Below are positions 8,339 to 17,194 of a DNA stretch of 64,000 nt, piece by piece. How positions within the stretch are numbered: the first letter of the stretch is position 1; each line of letters starts with the position of its first letter. This stretch comes from Sediminibacterium sp. UBA657 (GTDB lineage: Bacteria > Bacteroidota > Bacteroidia > Chitinophagales > Chitinophagaceae), in NCBI GenBank assembly GCA_002299885.1, contig DBOB01000003.1:1-64000 (forward strand). The letters are read 5' to 3'. Below the pieces are notes generated by a model, which searched no databases, had not been told where the DNA came from, and was given only the letters and a program-made list of their open reading frames with translations. Made by a program: the position numbers and the translations under genes.

Positions 8339-9436
8339 CTAGATCGTACAAGATTCCAAATTGCGTAAATAGGCCGGGTCTACTTCGGCACCAATGCCAG
8401 GCGTTTCGCCAATACTTAAGTGCATGCCATTGAATTCAACACCTCCAATCACTGGATCTATTGTATGTCCAATTAAACAAGTATCCATATCATAAAAATG
8501 TACATTGTCCATAGCCATCGCAAAGTGCATTTTGGCACTTAACGCCACCCTGCTTTCTAGCATACCACCCATCATACATGGAATATTGTTGGCTTTTGCG
8601 ATATCATGAATTTTAATTGCTTCATGGATACCGCCACTTTTTGAGAATTTAATATTGATGGAATGACAGGCTTTGTTTGCAATTAATTTTCGAGCATCAT
8701 GATGGGTAAACACCGATTCGTCGGCCATGATTTTTACTGGAGATTGCGCGCAAAGTGCAGGCAGGTAATCATCATAATATTTATGCATGGGCTGTTCGCA
8801 GAATTCAATTGCATAAGGTGCTAATTGCGTAAGCACTTCCAATGCATCCTCCTTTGCCCATCCCTGGTTGGCATCAATTCTTATTTGTATAGTTGGTCCA
8901 ATGGCTGCTCTAATTTGTCGAATGCGCTCCACATCTTCCTTGGGTGCTTTTCCTAATTTAACTTTAATCATACGCACTCCTTTCTCAACAAATTCAACGG
9001 CCTGTGCTGCCATTTCCTCGGGCTTACCAATACCAATGGTCAAGTCTGATTCAATTGGTTTTTGCTGCCCTCCTAAAAACTGATATAGGGGCTGATTGGC
9101 TGCTTTAGCCGCGATATCATACAATGCTAAATCAAATGCACTCTTTGCAGTATTATTTCCAGCAATAACAAGATCTAGTTCCTTCATTCTTTGTGGGATA
9201 TCCAATGGATCTTTCCCTTTCCAGAATTGCGCAAAATCTTTGGCATTGTTATAGCAGCTTATTTGTGTTTCTCCTACAATCATTGGAAAGGCCGAACATT
9301 CTCCAATGCCAGTAATGCCTTGGTCAGTTTTAATTTGAATCAATACATTTTGTGCAAATTCCATTGTCCCTGTTGCAATGGTGAAAGGGATCATGGGAAT
9401 TTTAAACTGGTAAATGGTCGTTTCTATGATTTTCAT
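8339..9436 (-). CDS. Dipeptide (L-Ala-D/L-Glu-type) epimerase, enolase superfamily
   Basis: 365 residues from the ATG at 9436; the frame is open 21 codons further but those residues are Lys/Phe-rich and would bring the start within five bases of the divergent SDR gene. The enzyme epimerises L-Ala-D-Glu and related dipeptides released from murein. The acid-base and metal residues of the muconate-lactonising/AE epimerase group are present: KVK at 158-160, Asp188 in RIDAN, Glu214 in FCEQP, Asp239 in MADES and Lys263 in NIKFSK. MLESRVA near 295 is the usual strand-8 motif. Dipeptide specificity is inferred from the family; an o-succinylbenzoate synthase is less likely. Confidence 0.85.
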   Translation of the reverse strand: MKIIETTIYQFKIPMIPFTIATGTMEFAQNVLIQIKTDQGITGIGECSAFPMIVGETQISCYNNAKDFAQFWKGKDPLDIPQRMKELDLVIAGNNTAKSAFDLALYDIAAKAANQPLYQFLGGQQKPIESDLTIGIGKPEEMAAQAVEFVEKGVRMIKVKLGKAPKEDVERIRQIRAAIGPTIQIRIDANQGWAKEDALEVLTQLAPYAIEFCEQPMHKYYDDYLPALCAQSPVKIMADESVFTHHDARKLIANKACHSINIKFSKSGGIHEAIKIHDIAKANNIPCMMGGMLESRVALSAKMHFAMAMDNVHFYDMDTCLIGHTIDPVIGGVEFNGMHLSIGETPGIGAEVDPAYLRNLESCTI

Positions 9437-9504
9437 AATGGGCATAAATATACTTATTTTGAACAATTTCCTTCTACTGAATGTTATCTTAAAAATCAAA
9501 TGAT

Positions 9505-10221
9505 ATGGAAGGTTTAAAGCAAAAGAAAGTTTTGTTATTGGGCGCGACAGGCGGCATTGGTGCGCAATTGGCTAGTTTGTTACATGGGAGTGGAGCACAA
9601 TTATGGTTGGCAGGCAGAGACGCCAATAAATTGAATCAATTGGCTTCTGATTTAAGCCTTGGTTCGGATCGATTTTTTCAAGTGGATTTAGCTGATGCAA
9701 ATGCAGTAAGTCAGTTCACTAATCAGTTGAGAACACTAGATTTTGCATTTGATATTTTTATCAATGCTGCAGGAATAGGCATCATTAAATCCTTTGATAA
9801 ATTAACGACTGCAGAAATGCAAACTTCTTTTCAGGTGAATACGCTAAGTAGTTTTGAAACCATTCAAGCGATTCTACCTAAAATGATGGAGCTTAAAAAA
9901 GGCTTGATTATAAATATCCCAGGTATTTTAGGTAAAGTACCCATGGCTGGTGCGGCAGCTTATTGTGCAAGTAAGTATGCATTGGTCGGCATGATGCATT
10001 CCTTAAGAGAAGAACTTAAACGTACAGAAATCAGAATTACACAATTATATTTAGGCGGAGTGGATTCTCCATTCTGGGATACGATAGATTTAAGAGTACA
10101 AAGAGATAAGATGGTGGTGGCAGAAGAAGCTGCGAGAGCCATCTGGTTTTTATGTCAACAACCAAGCTCTGGTGTGGTAAGTGAAATGGTGTTACAGCCC
10201 TTCAATCATCAAGCGATTTAA
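9505..10221 (+). CDS. Short-chain dehydrogenase/reductase lacking the catalytic Ser
   Basis: 238 residues, classical SDR fold. The cofactor glycine motif GATGGIG is at 13-19, NAAG at 87-90 and the active-site YCASK at 153-157. The catalytic Ser, normally 13 residues before the Tyr, is replaced: position 140 is Gly in NIPGILG. The Asn of the tetrad (QVNTLSS near 110-116) is retained. The protein therefore keeps NAD(P) binding and Tyr/Lys but lacks one of the four catalytic residues, so it may have low or altered activity or use a neighbouring group. Substrate unknown. Divergent from the epimerase; proline dehydrogenase follows 41 bases downstream. Confidence 0.85.
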   Translation: MEGLKQKKVLLLGATGGIGAQLASLLHGSGAQLWLAGRDANKLNQLASDLSLGSDRFFQVDLADANAVSQFTNQLRTLDFAFDIFINAAGIGIIKSFDKLTTAEMQTSFQVNTLSSFETIQAILPKMMELKKGLIINIPGILGKVPMAGAAAYCASKYALVGMMHSLREELKRTEIRITQLYLGGVDSPFWDTIDLRVQRDKMVVAEEAARAIWFLCQQPSSGVVSEMVLQPFNHQAI

Positions 10222-10262
10222 ACTTTGTCAAGAAGCAAATAGTCCCGATATTTGCAATACGA

Positions 10263-11462
10263 ATGAACGTTAGCATGAACCTATCTTTAAATAATACACA
10301 GAACGCTTTTGCGTACAAGTCCAACACAGATTTAAATAAAGCAAAATGGCTTTTTACAGTCATACAAAATCCTTGGATCGTTTCCTTAGGCACTCGATTT
10401 ACGCCAATGTTAATGAAGTCTGGATTGCCTATTAACGGTTTAATTCGTAGTACTATTTTCAATCAATTTGTAGGAGGTGAAACTTTAGAGGAGTCTGCTA
10501 GAGTCACTAAAATGTTGGGATCCTATGGCGTGCAAGTGATCTTAGATTATGGCGTAGAAGCAAAAGAAGGGGATGCAAGTTTTGATGCAGTTACTGAACA
10601 ATTTATTGCAGCAATTGAATTTGCAGCAACGCAAGATAATGTGCCTTTTGTGAGTGTTAAATTAACTGGTTTATCTAGTATGCATTTATTGGAGCGTTTA
10701 AATGATGCGCCAAGATTAAGAAGTGGTATTCATGATAGCGAATCAGATGATGCTGCTTGGAATCGCTTAAAAGAAAGAATGCATGCAATTTGTGATGTGG
10801 CAGCAACTCATGGCATTGGTATTTTAATTGATGCCGAAGAAACATGGATTCAAGACCCAATTGATCGCTTAGCAATTGAATTAATGGGCGTGTACAACAA
10901 AGAAAAAGTAATCGTTTACAATACCTATCAATTATACCGATCGGATCGTTTAAGATTTTTAGAACTATCTCATAAAATTGCATCCGAAGGTAATTTTATC
11001 TTGGGTGCAAAATTGGTACGTGGTGCTTATATGGAAAAGGAAAGAGCAAGAGCAGAAGCGATGGGTTATCTATCACCTATTCAAATAGATAAGTCAGCTA
11101 CGGATGCAGATTTTGATGCAGCAGTCGTTTTTTGTTTAGATCACCTAGACCAAATTGGTTTAATCGTGGCTTCACATAATGAGGCGAGCAATTTGAAATG
11201 TGCTCAAATGATGCAGGATAAAGGAGTACCTAATAACCATCCACATATTCACTTTTCTCAGCTCTATGGCATGAGTGATCATATTAGTTTTAATATGGCA
11301 TCCGAAGGCTATAAAGTGAGCAAATATTTGCCATTTGGTCCCTTGCATGATGTCATTCCTTATTTAATGCGCAGGGCACAGGAAAATTCAAGCGTGAATG
11401 GCCAAACCAATAGAGAATTGCTATTGATTAGGCAGGAAATAGCGAGAAGAAAAGCAAAATAA
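10263..11462 (+). CDS. Proline dehydrogenase (monofunctional)
   Basis: 399 residues. FAD-dependent oxidation of L-proline to pyrroline-5-carboxylate, usually at the membrane with electrons passed to quinone. The TIM-barrel signatures are present: SVKLTG near 131-136, a DAEETW block near 195, KLVRGAYMEKER near 252 for FAD binding, and the C-terminal YLMRRAQENSSV near 367-378, whose Arg pair binds the proline carboxylate. No P5C dehydrogenase domain is fused and none lies nearby. Start at the ATG at 10263; an in-frame ATG four codons later is equally possible. Confidence 0.93.
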   Translation: MNVSMNLSLNNTQNAFAYKSNTDLNKAKWLFTVIQNPWIVSLGTRFTPMLMKSGLPINGLIRSTIFNQFVGGETLEESARVTKMLGSYGVQVILDYGVEAKEGDASFDAVTEQFIAAIEFAATQDNVPFVSVKLTGLSSMHLLERLNDAPRLRSGIHDSESDDAAWNRLKERMHAICDVAATHGIGILIDAEETWIQDPIDRLAIELMGVYNKEKVIVYNTYQLYRSDRLRFLELSHKIASEGNFILGAKLVRGAYMEKERARAEAMGYLSPIQIDKSATDADFDAAVVFCLDHLDQIGLIVASHNEASNLKCAQMMQDKGVPNNHPHIHFSQLYGMSDHISFNMASEGYKVSKYLPFGPLHDVIPYLMRRAQENSSVNGQTNRELLLIRQEIARRKAK

Positions 11463-11497
11463 TCTACTAATTTACGCCCCAAGTTGTAAATTGCAGC

Positions 11498-12292
11498 ATG
11501 CAACAATATTTACAATTAGTCCAACACATTATTGATCATGGGACCGAAAAAACAGATCGTACCGGCACTGGTACCAAAAGCTGTTTTGGCTATCAGATGC
11601 GTTTTAATTTAGCCGAAGGTTTTCCGTTGGTGACAACAAAAAAATTGCACTTAAAAAGTATCATCCATGAATTGCTTTGGTTTTTAAAAGGGGATACCAA
11701 TATCCAATATTTGAAAGACAATGGTGTACGTATATGGGATGAGTGGGCAGATGCAAATGGAGATTTAGGACCAGTTTATGGTAAGCAATGGAGAAGCTGG
11801 GAAGCGCCTAATGGTGTTGTGATTGATCAAATTTCAGAATTAATTGAGCAAATTAAAAAAACACCAGATAGTAGAAGATTAATAGTGAGCGCTTGGAATG
11901 TAGGAGACTTATCCAAGATGGCTTTGATGCCTTGTCACAACATGTTTCAGTTTTATGTAGCCGATGGTAAATTAAGTTGTCAGTTATATCAAAGAAGTGC
12001 AGATGTGTTTTTAGGGGTCCCTTTTAATATTGCTTCATATGCATTATTAACCATGATGATTGCGCAGGTTTGTGATTTACAATATGGAGATTTTGTGCAT
12101 AGCTTCGGTGATGTGCATTTATACAATAACCATATGGAACAGGCAAATTTGCAATTAAGCAGAAAGCCTTTTCCACTTCCAACTATGAAAATTAATCCTG
12201 AGGTGAAAGATATTTTTGCTTTCAAGTATGAAGACTTTACTTTAGAAAATTACGAGTGTCATCCAGCTATCAAAGCCCCGGTGGCAGTTTAA
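11498..12292 (+). CDS. thyA: Thymidylate synthase ThyA
   Basis: 264 residues, the same length as the E. coli enzyme. It methylates dUMP to dTMP using methylene-tetrahydrofolate. [11 protein letters not shown] near 22-32 is the phosphate-binding loop, [10 protein letters not shown] the following helix, and [12 protein letters not shown] contains the nucleophilic Cys; [22 protein letters not shown] is split here as [13 protein letters not shown] and PFNIASYA, the dUMP contacts. The C-terminus ends in VAV, as expected for the lid. folA starts 11 bases downstream, so the dihydrofolate made here can be recycled by its operon neighbour. Confidence 0.98.
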   Translation: MQQYLQLVQHIIDHGTEKTDRTGTGTKSCFGYQMRFNLAEGFPLVTTKKLHLKSIIHELLWFLKGDTNIQYLKDNGVRIWDEWADANGDLGPVYGKQWRSWEAPNGVVIDQISELIEQIKKTPDSRRLIVSAWNVGDLSKMALMPCHNMFQFYVADGKLSCQLYQRSADVFLGVPFNIASYALLTMMIAQVCDLQYGDFVHSFGDVHLYNNHMEQANLQLSRKPFPLPTMKINPEVKDIFAFKYEDFTLENYECHPAIKAPVAV

Positions 12293-12302
12293 TAAATTAT
12301 TT

Positions 12303-12794
12303 ATGAAAGTATCCTTAGTTGTTGCAGCATCCGATAACCATATGATTGGCAAAGACAATCAATTGCTATGGCATCTACCTAAGGATATGAAATTTTTTAA
12401 AGATACCACATGGGCCATGCCTGTGATTATGGGAAGGAAAACTTTTGAATCATTGGGTCAACGCGTTCTGCCTGGTAGGTTAAATATTATTTTGACTAAA
12501 CAAACTGGTCTTGCTTACGATCATACAGAAGTTGTTGGTTCTATTGCAGAAGCCATTGCACTTGCCGAACGCGAAAACTATGCGGAAGTGTTTGTGATTG
12601 GTGGTGGTCAAATTTATCAAGAAGCAATGTCAATTGCAGATACCATTTATATGACCAGGGTACATACAGAGATTGATGGAGACACTTTATTTCCAGTAAT
12701 AGACGACCAGTGGACTTTGGAGTATAGTTATCCAAATGCAGCAGATGCAAAACATACTTATGCATTTGACTTTGAATGTTGGAAAAGGAAATAA
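12303..12794 (+). CDS. folA: Dihydrofolate reductase
   Basis: 163 residues. NADPH-dependent reduction of dihydrofolate to tetrahydrofolate, restoring the cofactor oxidised by ThyA. MIGKDNQLLWHLPKDMKFFK near 15-34 is the Met20-loop and substrate helix, with the active-site Asp and the WHLPxD signature; VIMGRKTFES near 46 binds NADPH; VIGGGQIYQEA near 98-108 is the second cofactor loop. Ten bases separate it from thyA and five from the next gene, so all of 11498-14785 may be co-transcribed. Confidence 0.97.
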   Translation: MKVSLVVAASDNHMIGKDNQLLWHLPKDMKFFKDTTWAMPVIMGRKTFESLGQRVLPGRLNIILTKQTGLAYDHTEVVGSIAEAIALAERENYAEVFVIGGGQIYQEAMSIADTIYMTRVHTEIDGDTLFPVIDDQWTLEYSYPNAADAKHTYAFDFECWKRK

Positions 12795-12799
12795 ATTAA

Positions 12800-13414
12800 A
12801 TGCGTTATTCTACTCCAACAGTTTTACTAAAACACCTTCAATACTACTGGGTAGCATCAAATTCAAAAGGTCATGGCATTCATTCGCCTTTTGTCTTTAA
12901 ATTCATTCAAGAAATTTTAAATGGGGAAAGCCCGTTAACAGCAATTGAAAATAATACGCCTGCTGTAAAACAAATACTTGATCAAATTGAAGCTGCAGTT
13001 TCAGCTCCGCTTACTCCAAAAAATAAAATAGTCATTGCGCGATTATTGCAATGGTTGAATCCAATAACAACTTTGGTAACAGGGGATAAGAAGCCATTTG
13101 ATGCCGATAGTGCAATAAATACAAATGCCAAAATTGGATCAACTCAATCAGTAGAATCAATAGATTTCGCATTTATAGGGGAAGGGCAGGATGGGGCCAC
13201 GATACTTCAATCTGTGAATAGGGTAATGGACAAGATGCATTCTAATTCTTGGGTGATCTTGCATGGAATTCATGCCGATTCAAATATGGAAACAGTATGG
13301 AATACATTAAAAGAACATTCGAATATCAGATTGTCTATAGATTTGTTTACTATTGGGATCTTGTTTTGTAGAAAAGAACAAAAAGAACAAGAACATTTTA
13401 TCATTCGTTATTAA
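12800..13414 (+). CDS. Degenerate methyltransferase-like protein, short form
   Basis: 204 residues. The N-terminal signature GHGIHSPFVFKFI (about 24-36) and the C-terminal block ILHGIHADSNM...IDLFTIGILFCRKEQ (about 150-195) match a Bacteroidota family usually annotated as class I SAM-dependent methyltransferase. In the usual form I recall, a glycine-rich SAM loop (LELGTSLG-like) lies between these blocks and the chain is roughly 40-60 residues longer. Here the middle reads ITTLVTGDKKPFD, with no glycine-rich loop, and the DDIH normally near the C-terminus is HGIH. It is intact as a reading frame and coupled to folA, so it is probably expressed but unlikely to bind SAM normally. Function unknown. 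Confidence 0.6.
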   Translation: MRYSTPTVLLKHLQYYWVASNSKGHGIHSPFVFKFIQEILNGESPLTAIENNTPAVKQILDQIEAAVSAPLTPKNKIVIARLLQWLNPITTLVTGDKKPFDADSAINTNAKIGSTQSVESIDFAFIGEGQDGATILQSVNRVMDKMHSNSWVILHGIHADSNMETVWNTLKEHSNIRLSIDLFTIGILFCRKEQKEQEHFIIRY

Positions 13415-13423
13415 TACTATTCA

Positions 13424-14785
13424 TTGTTACCAGAAAAATTCATATCATCTTTAGAAGGTCTTCCTGGATTTGACAAAGCAGCATTTGTGGAGACCCATGA
13501 AGTGCCTGCAGATTTTACTGCGCTTAGAATGAATCAATTTAAGCCATTCGATCATGCTGAACATCCTTTCATGCATGCAAAGACGCCTGTGGATTGGTGC
13601 GCAGATGGTTTTTATTTAAATGGTCGTCCAAGTTTTGTAGTGGATCCATTATGGCATGCGGGTGCTTATTATGTACAAGAAGCAAGTAGTATGTTTTTGC
13701 ATACCATTATTAGCCAACTTGCAGATACCGAAAAATATTATAAAGTATTAGACCTTTGTGCTGCACCTGGAGGTAAAACCACTTTGTTGGCGAATTATTT
13801 TAAAAATGGATTGGTTTTAGCCAATGAAACTATTAAATCAAGAAACGCAATTTTAGAAGAAAACTGTATTCGCTGGGGGAGTGATCATATTGTAGTGACA
13901 CAAAATGATCCAAGTCATTTTAAGGCACTTCCTAATTTTTTTGATTTCATTGTGGCCGATGCGCCATGCAGTGGTAGTGGGATGTTCAGAAAAGACCCAC
14001 AAGCTATCAAAGAATGGAGCGAAGAAAACGTATTGCATTGTAGTCAAAGACAAACACGCATAATAGAAGAAAGCATTACAGCATTGCAAGAGGGTGGTTA
14101 TTATATTTATTCTACCTGTTCTTATTCATTTGAAGAGGATGAAAAGATCATGGATTATATTGCTTCTTTGGATGGGATGACATCTGTAAAAATTCAATTG
14201 CCTTCCTCTTCTCAAATTGTTACAACTTATAGTCCAACCCATCAAGCGCAAGGTTTTAGGTTTTACCCAGATAAGATAAAAGGGGAAGGATTTTTTGTTG
14301 CCGTTTTTCAAAAACAAAAAGCAGATTATACCAGTCAGTTTTCTACACCTTTTCAATTCACCTTATTACCAAAAAAAGAAGCAGCTAATTTAGCCGCTAT
14401 CTATACTTTGCCAGAACAATTTATTTGCATTCAACATGCAGAAGAGTTGATAGCATTGCCAATGCATTGTTATTCCGATATGCAAACGATTAGGGCACAT
14501 TTGTATGTGAAGAAAATAGGTATGCGCATAGGAGTCTTAAAGGGTTCCGACCTGGTCCCTGCACATGACTTGGCCATGAGTCAATGGTCTATAATGCCCT
14601 ATGAAACCATCGAGGTGGATTTAAATGATGCCCTTCAATTTCTCCGAAGAGCCGATTTTCAGTTGAACGGTCCCAAGGGTTGGCATAGCATTAGTTATAT
14701 GAATTGCCGTTTAGGATGGGTTAAATTACTACCCAATCGATTAAATAATTATTACCCAAATACTTGGAGAATATTGAATTACTGA
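13424..14785 (+). CDS. RsmF/NOL1-NOP2-Sun-type RNA m5C methyltransferase
   Basis: 453 residues from a TTG at 13424, nine bases after the preceding stop; no suitable ATG lies before the conserved N-terminal block. It transfers a methyl group from SAM to cytosine C5 in RNA. SAM motif I is LDLCAAPGGKTT near 109-120; motif IV is DAPCSGSGMFRKD near 179 with the release Cys; motif VI is STCSYSFEED near 228 with the catalytic Cys. The C-terminal 150 residues form the PUA-like extension seen in RsmF-type enzymes. Likely 16S rRNA, but the target base is not readable from sequence. Confidence 0.9.
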   Translation: MLPEKFISSLEGLPGFDKAAFVETHEVPADFTALRMNQFKPFDHAEHPFMHAKTPVDWCADGFYLNGRPSFVVDPLWHAGAYYVQEASSMFLHTIISQLADTEKYYKVLDLCAAPGGKTTLLANYFKNGLVLANETIKSRNAILEENCIRWGSDHIVVTQNDPSHFKALPNFFDFIVADAPCSGSGMFRKDPQAIKEWSEENVLHCSQRQTRIIEESITALQEGGYYIYSTCSYSFEEDEKIMDYIASLDGMTSVKIQLPSSSQIVTTYSPTHQAQGFRFYPDKIKGEGFFVAVFQKQKADYTSQFSTPFQFTLLPKKEAANLAAIYTLPEQFICIQHAEELIALPMHCYSDMQTIRAHLYVKKIGMRIGVLKGSDLVPAHDLAMSQWSIMPYETIEVDLNDALQFLRRADFQLNGPKGWHSISYMNCRLGWVKLLPNRLNNYYPNTWRILNY

Positions 14786-14848
14786 TTTTTATAAATTACA
14801 TATTAATTTAATAAGTAATTTTATATCTTTTTTTGCATTTAGATTTTG

Positions 14849-14856
14849 TAAATTTG
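14849..14856 (+). promoter_or_regulatory. -7 promoter element of the DPBB protein gene
   Basis: TAAATTTG fits the Bacteroidota consensus TAnnTTTG and lies six bases before the TTG start at 14863, implying a transcript with almost no leader. Confidence 0.5.
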
Positions 14857-14862
14857 TCCTCC

Positions 14863-15516
14863 TTGAAGAAGATCATTCTATACCTGATTCTAGCTTTTGG
14901 ACTATTTAGCCAAACGGATGCCACCGGTGCAAAGGGCAAAGCTGTGGCTAAAAAGGGACAGACTGTTAAAAAAGCCACCCAAAAAAAGCCAGCTAACAAA
15001 TCTTCGAAATCTAAAAAAGGAACCAAAAAGAAATCTAGCAAGTACTCGAAATCTAAAAAGAAAAGTTCAAGATCAAAGAAATCGGTGGCTAAAGTGGCAC
15101 CAGTGGTTAGAACTGCTCAATGGCAAATGATTGCTCAAAATAAAGAACAATCAAGAATAAAAGATAGTGTTCAAAAAACAAATTTAGTTCAAGTCTCTAC
15201 AACTGCGAATGAAGGATATTTTGCAAGCTTCTTCTCCAATCAAAAAAAAGCAGCTACTTTTCAAACCTTAAACGGAACAGCTGCCGTATTTAAAAGTATG
15301 AGTGGTTGGCAGGATAATAAATTTTATATTTTAACCAATGAATTACCGGTAGGTACCATTGTTAGAATTACCACTTCTGATTTAAAAAGTATTTGTGCTA
15401 AAGTAATTAATGTATTACCTGAAGTTGGTAGTGCAATTCAGTACAGATTAAATGATGCTGCTGCTGCCATTTTAGGTGTGACCAATAAGACCTTTCAGGT
15501 GTCCGTGACTTATTAG
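14863..15516 (+). CDS. Secreted double-psi beta-barrel (RlpA-like) protein with Lys/Ser-rich linker
   Basis: 217 residues. I start at the TTG at 14863 because the following residues (KKIILYLILAFGLFSQTDA) form a clean signal peptide and the -7 element ends six bases before; the frame is open a further ten codons. After the signal peptide, residues about 22-80 are a low-complexity Lys/Ser tract (KKSSKSKKGTKKKSSK-like), strongly basic. The C-terminal 100 residues are a double-psi beta-barrel domain of the kind attached to LysM or peptidoglycan-related proteins in Bacteroidota: TAAVFKSMSGW, then ELPVGTIVRIT, AKVINVLPE and a final FQVSVTY. No catalytic Asp of true RlpA transglycosylases is evident. 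A periplasmic cell-wall role is inferred; the basic tract could bind teichoic-acid-like or lipid A phosphates or DNA. Confidence 0.7.
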   Translation: MKKIILYLILAFGLFSQTDATGAKGKAVAKKGQTVKKATQKKPANKSSKSKKGTKKKSSKYSKSKKKSSRSKKSVAKVAPVVRTAQWQMIAQNKEQSRIKDSVQKTNLVQVSTTANEGYFASFFSNQKKAATFQTLNGTAAVFKSMSGWQDNKFYILTNELPVGTIVRITTSDLKSICAKVINVLPEVGSAIQYRLNDAAAAILGVTNKTFQVSVTY

Positions 15517-15535
15517 TAATTTTTCAATCTTCTTT

Positions 15536-16270
15536 ATGAAATTAAAATGTCTTGCTAGCTTGTTATTTTTAACAACTACAATAATGAGTTGCGCACAGCA
15601 GCCTAATCAAAAAAATAGTACAGACCAAAAAATGACTATGGACTTGACTGTGGACGCAGTAAAATTCAGTAAAGCTATTTCGGCCCCTGATGCTCAAATT
15701 TTAGATGTGCGTACCGCTGGAGAATTCCAGTCTGGTCATATAGCAAATGCTTTGCAAGCAAATTGGTTAGATCCTAAAGAATTTAAAAATAGAACGCAGC
15801 ATTTAGATAAATCAAAAACAATTTATATCTATTGTCAATCTGGAGGGCGAAGTGCTTCTGCTCAAACTGCATTGATACAAGCTGGTTTTACTGTAGTGAA
15901 TTTAGAAGGTGGAATAAGCAATTGGCGAATGCAATCAATGCCGGTTGAAGGTGCTGGAGATAGGGTACAAATGCGTATAGTAGATTTTGAAAAACTGATA
16001 CAGTCCAATGAATATGTCTTAGTAGAAATTGGTGCCTTATGGTGTCCACCTTGTAGAAAAATGCAACCTATAGTAGATGCTTTAAAACAAGCCCCTCCTA
16101 AGCCTTTTTATTTTTTGGCAGTGGATGGTGGCCAAGATATGGATGTGATGAAGTCGGTGAAGGCTGACGATCTGCCAACTTTTATTTTATATAAAAATGG
16201 AATAGAAGTATGGAGAAAAGTGGGCATAACTCCAAAAGATGATTTTGTAAAAGCTTTCAATTTTATTTAG
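15536..16270 (+). CDS. Lipoprotein with fused rhodanese and thioredoxin domains
   Basis: 244 residues. A lipobox (TIMSC, Cys19) follows a short signal peptide, so the protein should be anchored outside the cytoplasmic membrane. A rhodanese domain spans about 38-135 with LDVRTAGEF near 56 and the active-site loop CQSGGRS (Cys100), which can carry a persulfide. A thioredoxin-like domain follows at about 145-244 with ALWCPPC (Cys170, Cys173) and the cis-Pro block DDLPTFILY. The combination suggests periplasmic sulfur transfer or disulfide reduction on one chain. Twenty bases after the DPBB gene; its end overlaps fmt by four bases on the other strand. Confidence 0.88.
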   Translation: MKLKCLASLLFLTTTIMSCAQQPNQKNSTDQKMTMDLTVDAVKFSKAISAPDAQILDVRTAGEFQSGHIANALQANWLDPKEFKNRTQHLDKSKTIYIYCQSGGRSASAQTALIQAGFTVVNLEGGISNWRMQSMPVEGAGDRVQMRIVDFEKLIQSNEYVLVEIGALWCPPCRKMQPIVDALKQAPPKPFYFLAVDGGQDMDVMKSVKADDLPTFILYKNGIEVWRKVGITPKDDFVKAFNFI

Positions 16271-17193
16271 TCAACTTTTTTATAGCCTCTCAGGAAGTCT
16301 GCAATAGGCATTCTTTTTTTTCCTTCCCATTGGATATCGTTTAATTGAATGTAACCATCGCTGCATGCAAATCTTGCATAAGTCTTACCATCAGTTACAA
16401 AACTTCCAACAGGCTCTTTTGGATTTTCAGGGACAATGCTTGTGCTGAATAATTTTACAATCTTGCCATCTACTTTTGTTAATGCCCCAGGGAAGGGAGC
16501 GAGTCCTCGTATTAAATTATGAATTTGTAAAACAGGCTGCTGCCAATCGATTTGGCAATCCTTTGTAAATATTTTTGGGGCATGTAAAGTAGCGAGTGTT
16601 TCTTCCTGCGGCTTGGATTGTATAGTACCTGCTATTAAACCATTTAAAGTTTTAACGAGTGTTTCGGCTCCAACTTCCATCATTGTATCATGTAATTCGC
16701 CTGCTGTCATATCGGGGGTGATAGGAATGCGTTCTTGTAATAAGACGTCTCCAGTATCAATAGCATGTTGTAATCTGAATGTGGTCACACCAGTTTCTTT
16801 TTCTCCATTGATGAGGGCCCAATTGATGGGTGCTGCACCTCGGTATTTTGGTAGTAAAGAGCCATGCACATTGAGGGTGCCCATTGGAGGGTATGACCAA
16901 ATAGATTCTGGCAACATTCTAAAAGCGACTACTATTTGAATATCTGGTTGCCATGCTTGAATTTGTGCAAAGAATTCGGGCGATTTTAATTTTTCTGGTT
17001 GTGCAATTGGTAGTTGATGTTCAAGGGCAAATTGCTTCACTGCACTTTGTTGCAATTGCATGCCTCTTCCAGCCGGTTTATCTGGCGCAGTGACTACACC
17101 CACCACATTCATTTTGGCATCTAATAGTGCTTTCAATGACGCGACAGCAAAACTGGGGGTCCCCATAAAGACTATTTTTGGACTGGCATTCAT
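16267..17193 (-). CDS. fmt: Methionyl-tRNA formyltransferase
   Basis: 308 residues. Formylates the initiator Met-tRNA using 10-formyl-tetrahydrofolate. The N-terminal Rossmann domain has FMGTPSFAV near 9-17; the catalytic loop is NVHGSLLPKYRGAAPINWA near 107, containing the conserved Asn-His, followed by TGVTTFRLQHAIDTGDVL with the catalytic Asp. The C-terminal OB-fold domain begins near 205. An exact -7 element lies four bases before the ATG. Divergent from the FKBP gene, whose promoter overlaps it. Confidence 0.97.
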   Translation of the reverse strand: MNASPKIVFMGTPSFAVASLKALLDAKMNVVGVVTAPDKPAGRGMQLQQSAVKQFALEHQLPIAQPEKLKSPEFFAQIQAWQPDIQIVVAFRMLPESIWSYPPMGTLNVHGSLLPKYRGAAPINWALINGEKETGVTTFRLQHAIDTGDVLLQERIPITPDMTAGELHDTMMEVGAETLVKTLNGLIAGTIQSKPQEETLATLHAPKIFTKDCQIDWQQPVLQIHNLIRGLAPFPGALTKVDGKIVKLFSTSIVPENPKEPVGSFVTDGKTYARFACSDGYIQLNDIQWEGKKRMPIADFLRGYKKVD

Positions 17194-17194
17194 C

